From Arthrobacter sp. Leaf137 (GTDB lineage: Bacteria; Actinomycetota; Actinomycetes; Actinomycetales; Micrococcaceae), in NCBI RefSeq assembly GCF_001423525.1, contig NZ_LMOI01000006.1, positions 917 through 59,103 on the forward strand: a stretch of 58,187 bases of DNA, read 5' to 3'. Position numbers and translations under genes: made by a program. The notes under the pieces are model-generated. The model worked only from the letters and a program-made list of their open reading frames with translations, was not told the DNA's origin and made no database searches. Positions 8,025 to 17,659 of this stretch are shown piece by piece (within the stretch, counting starts at the first letter, position 1; each line of letters starts with the position of its first letter).

Positions 8025-8429
8025 TCAGCGCCAGAGGACAAAAACGAGGACGACGGCGGCCGCCACCGCGCCTGCCCCGGCCAGCAGGGGCACAATGAGC
8101 GGCAGGGGGAGGGGCGCCTTATGCCGCATGCTGCGTTCCACGCGGAGCCACCTCAGCGCGGCGCCGGCGCTGAGCAGCATGCCCAGCAGGAGCAGCACGA
8201 TGGCCAAACCCTTGCGGACAGGTTCCAGGAACAGGTCCGAGGTGAACGCCTCGATGGCGATGCCGCCGGCCAGCAGGGCCAGGGAGGTGCGGATCCAGGC
8301 GAGGAACGTTCGTTCGTTGGCGAGGGTGAACCTGGGGTCCGGTTCCTCGCCGCCGGGCAGCAGCCGTTCGGCGATCTTGCCGCGCGACGGCGGTGCGGCG
8401 TCTCCGGGTGCTTGCTGGCTGTTGGTCAC
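8025..8429 (-). CDS. DUF202 membrane protein (first of a pair)
   Basis: A 134-residue membrane protein with a ~35-residue cytoplasmic N terminus, then FTLANERTFLAWIRTSLALL, the DUF202 signature, and three predicted helices (residues ~45-65, 73-92, 110-132). Its downstream neighbour is a shorter paralogue. Family knowledge gives no enzymatic activity; a role in membrane transport or complex assembly is only a guess. Confidence 0.83.
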   Translation of the reverse strand: MTNSQQAPGDAAPPSRGKIAERLLPGGEEPDPRFTLANERTFLAWIRTSLALLAGGIAIEAFTSDLFLEPVRKGLAIVLLLLGMLLSAGAALRWLRVERSMRHKAPLPLPLIVPLLAGAGAVAAAVVLVFVLWR

Positions 8430-8449
8430 GGTGCCAGTTTAGCGGCGGC

Positions 8450-8809
8450 TCATCCGGCGCTTCGCGGGGCAAACATGATTACTGCCACCCCCAGCAGGCA
8501 GATGACGGAGCCCGCCACGTCCCACCGGTCGGGCCGGAAACCGTCGAACATCATCCCCCAGGCGAGGGATCCGGCAACGAACACCCCGCCGTAGGCCGCC
8601 AGGATCCGGCCGAAGTGGGCGTCCGGCTGGAGGGTGGCCACGAAGCCGTAGGCACCCAGGGCGATCACACCAAGTCCCGCCCACCACCAGTCCTTGCCTT
8701 CCCGGACCGCCTGCCACACCAGCCAGGCTCCACCGATTTCTGCCACGGCAGCCAGAGCAAACAGCACGATGGTCTTGAGGACGCTGACAGCTTCTTCCGG
8801 GATACCCAC
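8450..8809 (-). CDS. YnfA/UPF0060 family membrane protein
   Basis: A 119-residue protein with four short membrane helices, the small-multidrug-resistance-like topology of UPF0060/YnfA. Family hallmarks are [50 protein letters not shown] and [20 protein letters not shown]. The start is uncertain: GTG at 8809 is the nearest start codon upstream of the conserved [12 protein letters not shown], but the ribosome site is weak. E. coli YnfA has been linked to efflux of toxic compounds; the substrate here is unknown. It diverges from the luciferase-like oxidoreductase across 71 bases. Confidence 0.85.
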   Translation of the reverse strand: MGIPEEAVSVLKTIVLFALAAVAEIGGAWLVWQAVREGKDWWWAGLGVIALGAYGFVATLQPDAHFGRILAAYGGVFVAGSLAWGMMFDGFRPDRWDVAGSVICLLGVAVIMFAPRSAG

Positions 8810-8880
8810 CCGGCCATCATGCCAGCCGGGAATGCCGGCAACGCGGGAATGCCACCGGGCAGCCGGAGGTTGGGGCAGGT

Positions 8881-9915
8881 ATGGAGCGCATAGGATTCCT
8901 TTCTTTCGGCCACTGGGGACCCGGCCAGGGCTCCCGCACCAGGACCGCGGGCGAGGCGCTGGTTCAGGGCATCGAATTAGCCGTAGCCGCCGAGGAACTC
9001 GGTGTGGACGGTGCCTTCTTCCGGGTCCATCACTTTGCCCGCCAGCAGGCCTCGCCGTTTCCGCTCCTTGCCGCCATCGCCGCACGCACCCGCCGGATAG
9101 AGATCGGTACCGGTGTCATTGACATGCGTTATGAGAACCCGCTCTACATGGCGGAGGAAGCGGCAGCCACTGACCTGATCAGCGGGGGCAGGCTTCAGCT
9201 CGGCATCAGCCGCGGATCACCCGAGCCGGCCCGCCAGGGTGCGTCAGCTTTCGGCTACGTGCCCCGGGAGGGCGAAACCGACGCAGACATGGCACGCCGC
9301 CACACCGAGCTGTTCCGGAAGGCGGTTACGGGGGCAGGAGTGGCTGAAGCCGACCCCCGGTATGCCGGTGGTGCCACCGGCCTCCTGCCCGTGCAGCCGC
9401 AGTCGCCCGGACTGGGGGAGCGGATCTGGTGGGGAGCCGGCACCCGCAAAACGGCTGTTTGGGCGGCGGAGCTCGGAATGAACCTGATGAGTTCCACCCT
9501 GCTCACCGAGGACACCGGCGTGCCTTTCCATGAACTCCAGGCGGAACAGATCCAGCTGTTCCGGGATACCTGGCAGGCGGCCGGTCACTCCCACCAGCCA
9601 AGGATCTCCGTCAGCCGCAGCGTGCTGCCTATCGTGGATGACGAGGACCGCCGCTATTTCGCCGGCAGTGCCCTCCGCGACGGCCGGGACCAGGTGGGCA
9701 TCATTGACGGATTTACGGCGAGGTTCGGAAAAAGCTATGTAGGCGAGCCCGACCGGCTCGCGGAGGAACTGGCTGCGGATACCGCTGTCCAGGCCGCCGA
9801 CACCCTTCTCCTGACAGTCCCAAATCAACTGGGAGTCGAGTTCAACGCGAAACTCCTGGGGAACGTGGCACGCTACATCGCTCCGTCCCAGGGCTGGAAT
9901 CCGTTTAGCCAGTGA
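8881..9915 (+). CDS. LLM-class (luciferase-like) flavin-dependent oxidoreductase
   Basis: A 344-residue TIM-barrel flavoprotein of the bacterial luciferase superfamily, expected to use reduced FMN or F420. [26 protein letters not shown] is a typical N terminus; [21 protein letters not shown] and [15 protein letters not shown] are conserved barrel elements. The substrate cannot be read from sequence; related proteins are alkanal monooxygenase-like. It stands alone, 93 bases before the reductase/desaturase pair. Confidence 0.87.
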   Translation: MERIGFLSFGHWGPGQGSRTRTAGEALVQGIELAVAAEELGVDGAFFRVHHFARQQASPFPLLAAIAARTRRIEIGTGVIDMRYENPLYMAEEAAATDLISGGRLQLGISRGSPEPARQGASAFGYVPREGETDADMARRHTELFRKAVTGAGVAEADPRYAGGATGLLPVQPQSPGLGERIWWGAGTRKTAVWAAELGMNLMSSTLLTEDTGVPFHELQAEQIQLFRDTWQAAGHSHQPRISVSRSVLPIVDDEDRRYFAGSALRDGRDQVGIIDGFTARFGKSYVGEPDRLAEELAADTAVQAADTLLLTVPNQLGVEFNAKLLGNVARYIAPSQGWNPFSQ

Positions 9916-10027
9916 CCGGGTGGGAACTATCTCCGTGACCCAGCCGTTACTCTTAAGGTGCGGCTTGGGGGCTTAGCGCCCAAACCACAGTGACTGTACG
10001 ACGGTCATATGACGGAGAGAGAGAAAT

Positions 10028-10060
10028 ATGGCTCGCGCCGCCTTAGGCTTGACTGCATGA
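10028..10060 (+). CDS. Candidate ten-codon leader peptide before the ferredoxin reductase
   Basis: ATG at 10028 follows GGAGAGAGAG and opens MARAALGLTA, then TGA. The stop overlaps the preferred reductase start as ATGA at 10057-10060, so ribosomes ending the leader could re-initiate on the enzyme. One codon is TTA, which is rare in DNA of this composition. Neither reductase start (10009 or 10057) has a ribosome site as good as the leader's. Existence is inferred from these signals only. Confidence 0.4.
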   Translation: MARAALGLTA

Positions 10061-11154
10061 TCAGGCTACGACAGCTGGCCCAAGCGGCTTCGGTGCTTAC
10101 CACGCCCTTGGCTCCCGAAGATATCCTTGCCCTTTTCAACCCCGTCTTTTCCGCCCGGCAACTCCGCGGCGTCGTCACCCGGGTTGTCCAGGAAACCGCC
10201 CAGTCGGCCACCATCTTCTTCCGCCCCGGGCGGGGCTGGCAGTCGCACCTGGCCGGTCAGTGGGCCCGCATCGGCGTCGAGCTGGACGGCGTCCGGCACT
10301 GGCGCTCCTACTCCCTCAGCGCCGCCGCCGGCAAGGACCCTGCCATCACCGTGACGGACGTTGGAGCGGTGTCCGGCACCCTGGTGCGCACCACCCGCCC
10401 CGGCGACGTGTTGTTCCTTGCCCCGCCGCAGGGCGACTTCGTCCTGCCCGAGCACCCCAGGCCGCTGCTGATGGTTACCGCCGGCAGCGGCATCACTCCG
10501 GTGATGTCCATGATCCGTACGCTGGTGCCGCGCCGCCCGGATGCCGACGTCGTACTCGTCCATTCCGCCCGCACGCCCGGGGACAGCCTGTTCCGCGAGG
10601 AACTTGCCGAACTTGCGGACCAGTTCCCCAACTTCCGCCTCGCCCACTGGTTCACCGGCGAGCAGGGCCGGATGGACTTCTCCAACACCAACCAGCTGGA
10701 CGAGATCTGTCCCGACTGGAAGGACCGTGCCGCCTACGCCTGCGGCCCGGACAGCTTCCTGGACGACGCCGAAGCCCTATGGAACCGCGCCGCCCTCACC
10801 ACCGCCGCGCCCGGCACCGACATTGCGGTGGCCGGCAGCGCGGGCAACCTCATGATCGAACGGTTCAACACCACCTTTGCCGCGGGTGTGGGGCACGACG
10901 GCGGCCTGGTCACCTTCGAAGCCTCGGACCGCGAGGTGCAGGCCGACGGTGACACCCCCATCCTGGACGTCGGAGAGGACGCCGGGGTGCTGATGCCCAG
11001 CGGCTGCCGGATGGGCATCTGCCACAGCTGCCTCACCCCGCTCCTGTCCGGCCAGGTCCGCGACCTCCGAACCGGGGAAATCCACGGCGATCCCGGCCAA
11101 CTGATCCAAACGTGTGTCTCGGCAGCCGCCGGACCCGTCAACCTCGAACTCTGA
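10057..11154 (+). CDS. Ferredoxin reductase-like flavoprotein with C-terminal 2Fe-2S domain
   Basis: A 365-residue electron-transfer protein that passes electrons from NAD(P)H through a flavin to a 2Fe-2S cluster. The flavin domain has HWRSYSLSAAAGK near residue 85; the nucleotide domain has TAGSGITPVMSMIRTL near 145; the ferredoxin domain has C-RMGI-C-HS-C near 320 and a final Cys in QTCVSA near 352. The downstream desaturase starts 12 bases after the stop, so this enzyme is the likely electron donor of that desaturase. An in-frame ATG at 10009 would add 16 residues, but ATG at 10057 overlaps the stop of a short leader peptide. Confidence 0.9.
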   Translation: MIRLRQLAQAASVLTTPLAPEDILALFNPVFSARQLRGVVTRVVQETAQSATIFFRPGRGWQSHLAGQWARIGVELDGVRHWRSYSLSAAAGKDPAITVTDVGAVSGTLVRTTRPGDVLFLAPPQGDFVLPEHPRPLLMVTAGSGITPVMSMIRTLVPRRPDADVVLVHSARTPGDSLFREELAELADQFPNFRLAHWFTGEQGRMDFSNTNQLDEICPDWKDRAAYACGPDSFLDDAEALWNRAALTTAAPGTDIAVAGSAGNLMIERFNTTFAAGVGHDGGLVTFEASDREVQADGDTPILDVGEDAGVLMPSGCRMGICHSCLTPLLSGQVRDLRTGEIHGDPGQLIQTCVSAAAGPVNLEL

Positions 11155-11165
11155 GGAGCAGAATA

Positions 11166-12350
11166 ATGTCTGTCATCTCACCCGCTAAGGCCGCCTCCAC
11201 CGGAGGGGCGAACGCCGGCAGCTCAAGGACGCGCCCCGGCAAGCTTGCCGAGTCCGGCAGCCCCACCGTACGGCCCCCTGCGGCCGCCCACCTGACGGAC
11301 GAGCAGGTGGCGGAGCTGGGCCGCGAGCTCGATGCCATCCGCGACGAGGTCCTCGCCAAGCGCGGCGCGGAAGACGCCGCCTACATCCGCCGGGTGATCA
11401 AGGTCCAGCGCGGCCTGGAAATCTCCGGCCGCGCCGCCCTGCTGGTTGGCAAGAACAAGGCTGCCTGGGTTGCCGGCACCACCCTGCTGAGCCTGGCCAA
11501 GATCCTGGAAAACATGGAGATCGGGCACAACGTGCTGCACGGCCAGTGGGACTGGATGCGGGACCCGGACATCCACTCCACCACCTGGGAGTGGGACTTT
11601 GTCACTCCCTCGCGCTCGTGGCAGCACACCCACAACGACCTGCACCACCGCTGGACCAACGTGGTGGGCAAGGACAATGACGTCGGATACAACCTCCTGC
11701 GGATGGACGAACAGCAGCCGTGGAAGCCGATGAACCTTGGCAACCCGCTGTACAACGCCATCCTGGCACCCCTCTTCGAGTGGGGCATCGCCATCTACGA
11801 CCTCGAACTGACAGAGTTCAAGGAAGGCAAGAAGTCCAAGGAAGCGCTGCACAAGGACCTCAAAGCCCTGGGCAAGAAGGTGATCACGCAGTTCACCAAG
11901 GACTACGCCGCGACTCCCGCCGTTGCCATGCTGACCGGCTCCGGAAAGCAGGCGCTCTACGGGACGCTGACCGCCAACGCAGTGCGGAACGTCTGGGCCC
12001 ATGCAGTGATCTTCTGCGGCCACTTCCCTGAAGGCACGGACACCTTCACGGAGGAAATGGCGGAAGGCGAGACCCGCGGCGACTGGTACATCCGCCAGAT
12101 GATCGGCTCGGCCAACATCTCCGGATCGAAATTCATGCACATCATGACCGGTAACCTTTCGCACCAGATCGAGCACCACCTTTTCCCGGACCTGCCCTCC
12201 AACCGGTACGCCGAGGTTGCACCCAAGGTCCGTGAGATCTGCCAGCGCTACGGTTTGAAGTACACCACCGGTCCGCTGCTGAAGCAGGTCGGGTCCACCT
12301 GGGGCAAGATCTTCAAGCTGGCACTGCCGGGCAAGACCGCCAAGGCCTGA
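11166..12350 (+). CDS. Membrane fatty acid desaturase (acyl-CoA/acyl-lipid type)
   Basis: A 394-residue di-iron membrane desaturase that introduces a double bond into fatty acyl chains. The three His boxes are present: HNVLH near residue 120, HNDLHH near 160 and HQIEHH near 337. Hydrophobic segments flank the boxes. The ~50-residue N terminus is Ala/Pro-rich and variable. GAGGAG 7-12 bases upstream fixes ATG 11166. It is co-transcribed with the preceding ferredoxin reductase, a common electron-donor pairing. Similar actinobacterial enzymes act at delta-9 or delta-6 positions; regiospecificity is not visible here. Confidence 0.9.
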   Translation: MSVISPAKAASTGGANAGSSRTRPGKLAESGSPTVRPPAAAHLTDEQVAELGRELDAIRDEVLAKRGAEDAAYIRRVIKVQRGLEISGRAALLVGKNKAAWVAGTTLLSLAKILENMEIGHNVLHGQWDWMRDPDIHSTTWEWDFVTPSRSWQHTHNDLHHRWTNVVGKDNDVGYNLLRMDEQQPWKPMNLGNPLYNAILAPLFEWGIAIYDLELTEFKEGKKSKEALHKDLKALGKKVITQFTKDYAATPAVAMLTGSGKQALYGTLTANAVRNVWAHAVIFCGHFPEGTDTFTEEMAEGETRGDWYIRQMIGSANISGSKFMHIMTGNLSHQIEHHLFPDLPSNRYAEVAPKVREICQRYGLKYTTGPLLKQVGSTWGKIFKLALPGKTAKA

Positions 12351-12370
12351 CCACAGCACCGCCGCCGGCT

Positions 12371-13408
12371 CTAGGCGCGCCTGCCGGGTGACAGGACCAT
12401 GTCATCCAGCTTCGGCAGGGCGTGCCTGAGCCGGTGGTCCGCCTGGTCCAGCACATCCTGGGCCGAAGACAGGCTGCCGTCCTCCACCAGCACGATGGCG
12501 GTGCCCTGCAGGCGGTGACCGCTCCAGCGCAGCTGCAGGCGCTGCACCCCAAGAACTCCCGGGGTGCCTTCCAGTGCCTCGGCGGCACGGGACACCAGGT
12601 CAGGTTCAATGCCGTCCATGAGCCGGCGGCCGATACTGCGGACAGTTCCCCACAGCAGCACCATGATCGCTATTGAAATCAGCAGGCCGACGACGGGATC
12701 CGCCAGCGGGAAACCCACTATCACGCCAACGGCGCCCAGCACCACGGCCAGGGACGTGAAGCCGTCCGTCCTGGCATGGACGCCGTCGGCCACCAACGCG
12801 GCGGACCCGATTCTGCGGCCTACCCGGATGCGGTAGATGGCCACAGCCTCGTTTCCGGCGAAGCCGATCAGCCCGGCCGCCATCACCCAGCCCAGGTTCT
12901 GGAGCGGCTGCGGATGGATCAGCCGGTCCACGGACTGCCAGCCTGCCACCACTGCCGAGAGGGCCACCACCCCCACGATGAAGAGCCCGGCCAGGTCCTC
13001 CGCCCGCCCAAACCCGAACGTGTAGCGGCGGGAGGCCGCCTTCCGGCCCAGGATGAAAGCGATCCACAGCGGCACCGCCGTCAGGGCATCGGAAAAGTTG
13101 TGGATGGTGTCCGCGAGCAGCGCCACGGAACTGCTGAACAGCACCACCATGAACTGCAGCACGGTAGTACCCAGCAGCACGAACAGGCTGATTTTCAGTG
13201 CACGGATCCCCTCGGTGCTGGCCTCCATAGCGTCGTCGATCGAATCCGCGGAGTCGTGCGTGTGGGGGACGAACAGCTCCATCAGCCAGCCTTTGAAGCC
13301 GCTGTGGTGATGGTGGCCGTGGTCATGGCTGTGCCCGTGGTTGTGCCCGTGGCTGTGGCCGTGCCCGTCGTGGGTGTGCCGGGCCGCCTGCTGGCCGGGT
13401 CCAGTCAT
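12371..13408 (-). CDS. Cation diffusion facilitator (CDF) metal exporter
   Basis: A 345-residue proton-driven exporter of divalent metals, probably zinc or a related ion. The N terminus is a His-rich stretch (about 13 His within residues 11-37), a presumed metal-buffering tail. Six membrane helices span roughly residues 70-265, with DTIHNFSDALTAVPL and DGVHARTDGFTSLAVV as the paired HxxxD metal sites, followed by a ~85-residue cytoplasmic domain. Its start overlaps the stop of the ArsR-type sensor by four bases (ATGA), so sensor and exporter form one transcript. Confidence 0.93.
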   Translation of the reverse strand: MTGPGQQAARHTHDGHGHSHGHNHGHSHDHGHHHHSGFKGWLMELFVPHTHDSADSIDDAMEASTEGIRALKISLFVLLGTTVLQFMVVLFSSSVALLADTIHNFSDALTAVPLWIAFILGRKAASRRYTFGFGRAEDLAGLFIVGVVALSAVVAGWQSVDRLIHPQPLQNLGWVMAAGLIGFAGNEAVAIYRIRVGRRIGSAALVADGVHARTDGFTSLAVVLGAVGVIVGFPLADPVVGLLISIAIMVLLWGTVRSIGRRLMDGIEPDLVSRAAEALEGTPGVLGVQRLQLRWSGHRLQGTAIVLVEDGSLSSAQDVLDQADHRLRHALPKLDDMVLSPGRRA

Positions 13409-13788
13409 GAGGCGTGCCCCTCTCCGCCCTGGCCCGGCAGTCGGTGGTGGGCCGGTTCGCCACCCAATGCGTGCTCCGCCTGGAAGATGGCGTCGGCCAC
13501 GAGCTGCCGGGCATGCTCGTTCTCCAGCCGGTACAGCACCCGGGTCCCGTCCTGGCGGGTAGAGACCATGCGGGCCAGCCGCATTTTCGCCAGATGCTGC
13601 GAGACGGCGGCAGGGGACTTGCCCACCACGTCAGCCAGCGCACCCACGGCCATTTCGCCGTCGCGCAGCGCGAGGATGATCCGTACCCGCGTGGCGTCGG
13701 CCAGCATGGAAAAGACCTCCACGGCCAGCTCCACGTATTGGCTGTCCGTTGCCAGCGCGCATCTGTTCGTATCTGCATTCATGCGCAT
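13405..13788 (-). CDS. ArsR/SmtB-family metal-sensing repressor
   Basis: A 127-residue winged-helix repressor. EVFSMLADATRVRIILAL and VGKSPAAVSQHLAKMRLARMV form the core and recognition helices; DGTRVLYRLENEHARQLVADAIFQAEH is the wing and alpha-5 helix, whose His and Asp residues suit an alpha-5 zinc/cobalt/nickel site as in CzrA/NmtR. It overlaps the CDF gene by ATGA. There is no ribosome site before ATG 13788 (an in-frame ATG at 13782 is possible), while TATAT lies directly upstream, so the mRNA may be leaderless. A dyad overlaps the start codons, which suits autoregulation relieved by metal. Confidence 0.9.
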   Translation of the reverse strand: MRMNADTNRCALATDSQYVELAVEVFSMLADATRVRIILALRDGEMAVGALADVVGKSPAAVSQHLAKMRLARMVSTRQDGTRVLYRLENEHARQLVADAIFQAEHALGGEPAHHRLPGQGGEGHAS

Positions 13789-13790
13789 AT
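13769..13790. promoter_or_regulatory. ArsR-type operator overlapping the sensor start codons
   Basis: GTATCTGCAT and ATGCGCATAT are an imperfect inverted repeat (7 of 10 positions) separated by two bases, the spacing of the 12-2-12 dyads bound by SmtB/CzrA-type sensors. It covers both candidate start codons and the TATAT element of the regulator gene. Confidence 0.4.
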
Positions 13791-13881
13791 AGTGTCACAT
13801 CAGGGGCAGGCGCCGCACTATGCTGTCGGGGCGCCGCCGTCGGATAATGGATCGCACAGCTGCGCCGCCTTTGGAGGAAAG

Positions 13882-14079
13882 ATGAAATTCGTGGGAGCCC
13901 TCATCGTCATCTGGCTGGTCATCGGCGGCGTGGCCGCCTGGCAGCGGGGCTATTTCGGCGGAGCCCCCGGGTCCTGCGCAGAAGCAGGCACCGTCGCGGT
14001 GACCATCGGCGCAGGGCCGCTGAACTACATGGGCGTCAATCCGCAGATCACCTGTGAGCTGCCACAGCCGTCCCAGTAG
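13882..14079 (+). CDS. Small secreted or membrane-anchored protein
   Basis: A 65-residue protein starting at ATG 13882 behind a strong GGAGGAAAG site. One hydrophobic helix at residues 3-20 (FVGALIVIWLVIGGVAAW) is followed by a ~45-residue outside domain with two Cys residues (about 32 and 58) that could form one disulfide. It diverges from the ArsR gene across 93 bases. The family is recognisable as a conserved hypothetical type in Arthrobacter-like genomes, but no function is known. Confidence 0.7.
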   Translation: MKFVGALIVIWLVIGGVAAWQRGYFGGAPGSCAEAGTVAVTIGAGPLNYMGVNPQITCELPQPSQ

Positions 14080-14129
14080 GCGGACAGGGCCGCCCCGCGG
14101 CTGCAGGAGAACGGCCGGACCGGTCCTAG

Positions 14130-15035
<906 letters not shown>

Positions 15036-15061
15036 GGCTGTCTGGCCAGCTGCGTTAAAAA

Positions 15062-15097
15062 CATCCGGCGACGGCGGGAAACCGCCGTCGCTGGATG
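15062..15097 (-). terminator. Intrinsic terminator of the DUF4353/VTC operon
   Basis: A 16-base stem with one G-T pair (CATCCGGCGACGGCGG and its partner) closes a four-base loop, and on the minus strand it is followed by TTTTT at 15057-15061. It lies 51 bases after the stop of the DUF4353 lipoprotein gene and ends the seven-gene run that begins at 21806. Confidence 0.8.
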
Positions 15098-15148
15098 AGC
15101 AGGATCTGATGGGGCAACGTCGGTGCGGGTGGGGAAGTGAACCAGGGG

Positions 15149-16765
15149 CTACCGGCGGAAGCCGCCGCCTCCGCTGCCGGGGCCCTGCTCCGCCGTGTAC
15201 TCGCCGGCGGTGACGGTATCAACCTGCGTGGCGCCGTCGAGCGAGCCCTCACCCAGGCCCGCACTCACCGTTGCCGTGCCCCCGGTGTAGACGATGTATT
15301 CGGTGCCCGCGGTGATTGCCGCTGAGGAGAAGACCAGTGAGGCAGCGGCCTTGGTGGTGACGAACGCTGCCACCACGGTTCCGGACGGGTCGGCGATCTG
15401 GATGACGGTGCCGGCCGGGACGGACGAGCCGAGCGTCACCTGCACGCCGGACTGGGTGGAGGACGCCCCGGGGGTGACCGCCATGCCCGCGCTGCCGGCA
15501 GCGGCTACGGTTCCGCCGGTCACGGCGAGTTCGCCGTTGACGTCGAGGGCACCGTTCCCGTCGTTCGTGGGGCCGTTCACCACCACGGTGCCGCCGGAAA
15601 TGGTGGCGTTGCCGTTGGAGTCGAGGCCGTCGCCCTGCGCATTGATGGTCAGCAGGCCGCCACTGATGTCCACGGTGTAGTCGCCCACCTCCATGCTGCC
15701 GCCGCCCATGCTGCCGCCTGCTCCTGCACCGGAGGAGGCCGTGCTGCTGCCGCCCGAGGCGTTCACGCCGTCGTCGTTGGAGGTGATGTTGGCGGTTCCA
15801 CCGGACACCACGATGTGTTGGGCCTCCAGGCCCTCCTCGGATTCCTTGACGGTGGTGTCGCCGGCGGCGATGGTGAGGGTGTTGAAGGCCTTGACGCCGT
15901 CGTCGCCGGCCGTCACGGCCAGAGTGCCGCCATTGACCAGAACCCAGCCGCGGCCCTCGTCCTCCTCGTTGTCGGACTTGAAGCCGTCATCGGCCGCGGT
16001 GACCTGGTAGGCGCCGTCCAGCAGCACCGCGTAGTCCTTGCCCACAATGCCGTCGTCTGCCGCGTCCACGGTGACGGTGCCGCCGGCCAGGACCAGCCCG
16101 TCCTTGCTGGAAATGCCGTCGTTGTAGTTGCCGTCCACGGCAAGGGTGCCCGGGCCGGCGATGGTGAGGTCGGCCTTGGAGTAGAGGGCGGCGTTGGGGG
16201 CGTCCGTTCCCTGGTCGGCGTAGGTGGCGGAGTCGCTGATCGAGTTGTTGGTGCCGTCCGCCAGGTAGACGATCGCCTCGTCCGCGCTTTCCACCACGAA
16301 GGAAGACCCCGTGGAGTTGGCCAGGGTGGCGCCGTCCAGGATGACGCGGACGGTGTCCTCCTCGCCGGCGGCCACCACGATCTTGCCGTCGGTGAGCGAC
16401 CCGCTGAGGCGGTAGGTGCCCGCGGCACTGATGGTGACCGTGTCACCGTCCACCGAGACGCCGGATGACGACCCGGATGCCACGGAGCTGGCGCCGTCCG
16501 CCAGGGTCACGGCTACCTCGGAGGCCGTATCCCAAGTGAGGTCGTCGCCGTCGAAGTGGGTGTCCTGGGCAAGCGTGTCCAGCGACACCGCCGTGGTGGT
16601 GCCGGCCGAGCCGGACGACGCCGAGCCGGAAGAGACCGAGCTGGAGGACCCGGTGCTGGAGGTTCCGGTGACACCGGTGGGGGCCGTGCCGGTTACGGAG
16701 CAGCCGGCCAGGCCGATGGCGGCTGCCATGGCGGCAACGGAGAGGTAAGTGCGGAGGCTTTTCAT
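15149..16765 (-). CDS. DUF4353 carbohydrate-binding lipoprotein
   Basis: A 538-residue exported lipoprotein. The signal peptide ends in the lipobox LAGC with the lipidated Cys at 22, followed by a ~35-residue Ser/Thr/Gly linker. The rest consists of many short beta repeats (for example SGGTVVVNGPTNDGNGALDVNG, TISAAGTYRLSGSLTDGKI) typical of the DUF4353/Cthe_2159 beta-helix family, one member of which binds cellulose and pectate. Asp-rich loops suggest calcium sites. It is the last gene of the VTC/DUF4956 operon and is expected on the outer face of the membrane, where it may bind or anchor a surface glycan. Confidence 0.85.
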   Translation of the reverse strand: MKSLRTYLSVAAMAAAIGLAGCSVTGTAPTGVTGTSSTGSSSSVSSGSASSGSAGTTTAVSLDTLAQDTHFDGDDLTWDTASEVAVTLADGASSVASGSSSGVSVDGDTVTISAAGTYRLSGSLTDGKIVVAAGEEDTVRVILDGATLANSTGSSFVVESADEAIVYLADGTNNSISDSATYADQGTDAPNAALYSKADLTIAGPGTLAVDGNYNDGISSKDGLVLAGGTVTVDAADDGIVGKDYAVLLDGAYQVTAADDGFKSDNEEDEGRGWVLVNGGTLAVTAGDDGVKAFNTLTIAAGDTTVKESEEGLEAQHIVVSGGTANITSNDDGVNASGGSSTASSGAGAGGSMGGGSMEVGDYTVDISGGLLTINAQGDGLDSNGNATISGGTVVVNGPTNDGNGALDVNGELAVTGGTVAAAGSAGMAVTPGASSTQSGVQVTLGSSVPAGTVIQIADPSGTVVAAFVTTKAAASLVFSSAAITAGTEYIVYTGGTATVSAGLGEGSLDGATQVDTVTAGEYTAEQGPGSGGGGFRR

Positions 16766-16876
16766 GGAGTGTCCTTGGGTGGGGGGAGAGCGGATGGGTA
16801 AGGCATGCAGGATGGTCTGCCGGGCAGCGTGCTGTTGGCCGGGCGGCCAATCTGGCAGCGGTTGGAGGGCGCCCTT

Positions 16877-17659
16877 TCAGGCGGCAGGGCGGAGGGGGAG
16901 GCTGCGGGACAGCGTGCGGTTCCAGCGGTTGGCGGGAAGTTCGGGCCGGAGGGCGGCCATCCCGGTGGCGAACTTGGAGATCCGGGACGGCCTGACGCCG
17001 GCCGCCCACAGATGCCGGTCCAGTGGCCCGGCGGTGGAGCCGGACTTGGTTTCGAGGATGACGGCGTTGTCCAGGACCCACGGCTCCCGGCCCGGCCGCT
17101 GCCATGTCACACCGGTATCGATGGTGGCGCGGCTTCCCGACTCCTGGAGGTAGAAGGTGGTGCGGTGGTACCGGGTTTCGAGGACGGGTTCCAGGGGTCC
17201 GGCGGGGATTGACCCCACCGCGGCGGCCAGGGTGTCCCGGACGTACTCCAGCCCCTCGGCCGTTAGCCGCGAACGGTCTTCTGGCAGGTACGGAATGCGT
17301 TCCTTGACGGTGGCTTCCCGTGCGCCTTCGGTCTTGACTTCCAGGAAGCTGATGGCGCTGTCCACGTAGGTCCGCGTGCGGATCTTGTAGCGGCGGCGCC
17401 GGCCGTGGGCTGCCAGCAGGTAGCTGTCCAGGGCGGCGGTGTCGAAGTAGACGGAGTCGTAGGCGAAGCTGCGGGCTCCATCCATTTCCAGGACCCGCAT
17501 GTCCGAGCCGAAGGTGGCCAGCAGGTGCCGCGCGGTCCCGGCGGCCAGCACATATTTCCGGTCCACGCGGGTCTGGAGTGCGGCCTCCGCGTTCAGTTCA
17601 TCCAGGCCCACGGAGGGGAAGAGATGGAGATTCCCGACGGCGGCGCCCGCGGGGTTCAT
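16877..17659 (-). CDS. VTC-domain polyphosphate polymerase
   Basis: A 260-residue cytoplasmic tunnel-fold enzyme. The eukaryotic VTC4 domain makes polyphosphate from ATP. The basic and acidic residues that line its tunnel have counterparts in order: RVDRKYVL near 32, YKIRTRTY near 92, FLEVKTEG near 106, TRYHRTTFYL near 162, RATIDTGVTW near 177, VILETKSG near 202 and RISKFATG near 228. Its start overlaps the stop of the DUF4956 membrane protein by ATGA, so the two should work together. It lacks SPX and membrane domains. Polymerase activity is predicted, not shown; use of another triphosphate-derived polymer is possible. Confidence 0.85.
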   Translation of the reverse strand: MNPAGAAVGNLHLFPSVGLDELNAEAALQTRVDRKYVLAAGTARHLLATFGSDMRVLEMDGARSFAYDSVYFDTAALDSYLLAAHGRRRRYKIRTRTYVDSAISFLEVKTEGAREATVKERIPYLPEDRSRLTAEGLEYVRDTLAAAVGSIPAGPLEPVLETRYHRTTFYLQESGSRATIDTGVTWQRPGREPWVLDNAVILETKSGSTAGPLDRHLWAAGVRPSRISKFATGMAALRPELPANRWNRTLSRSLPLRPAA

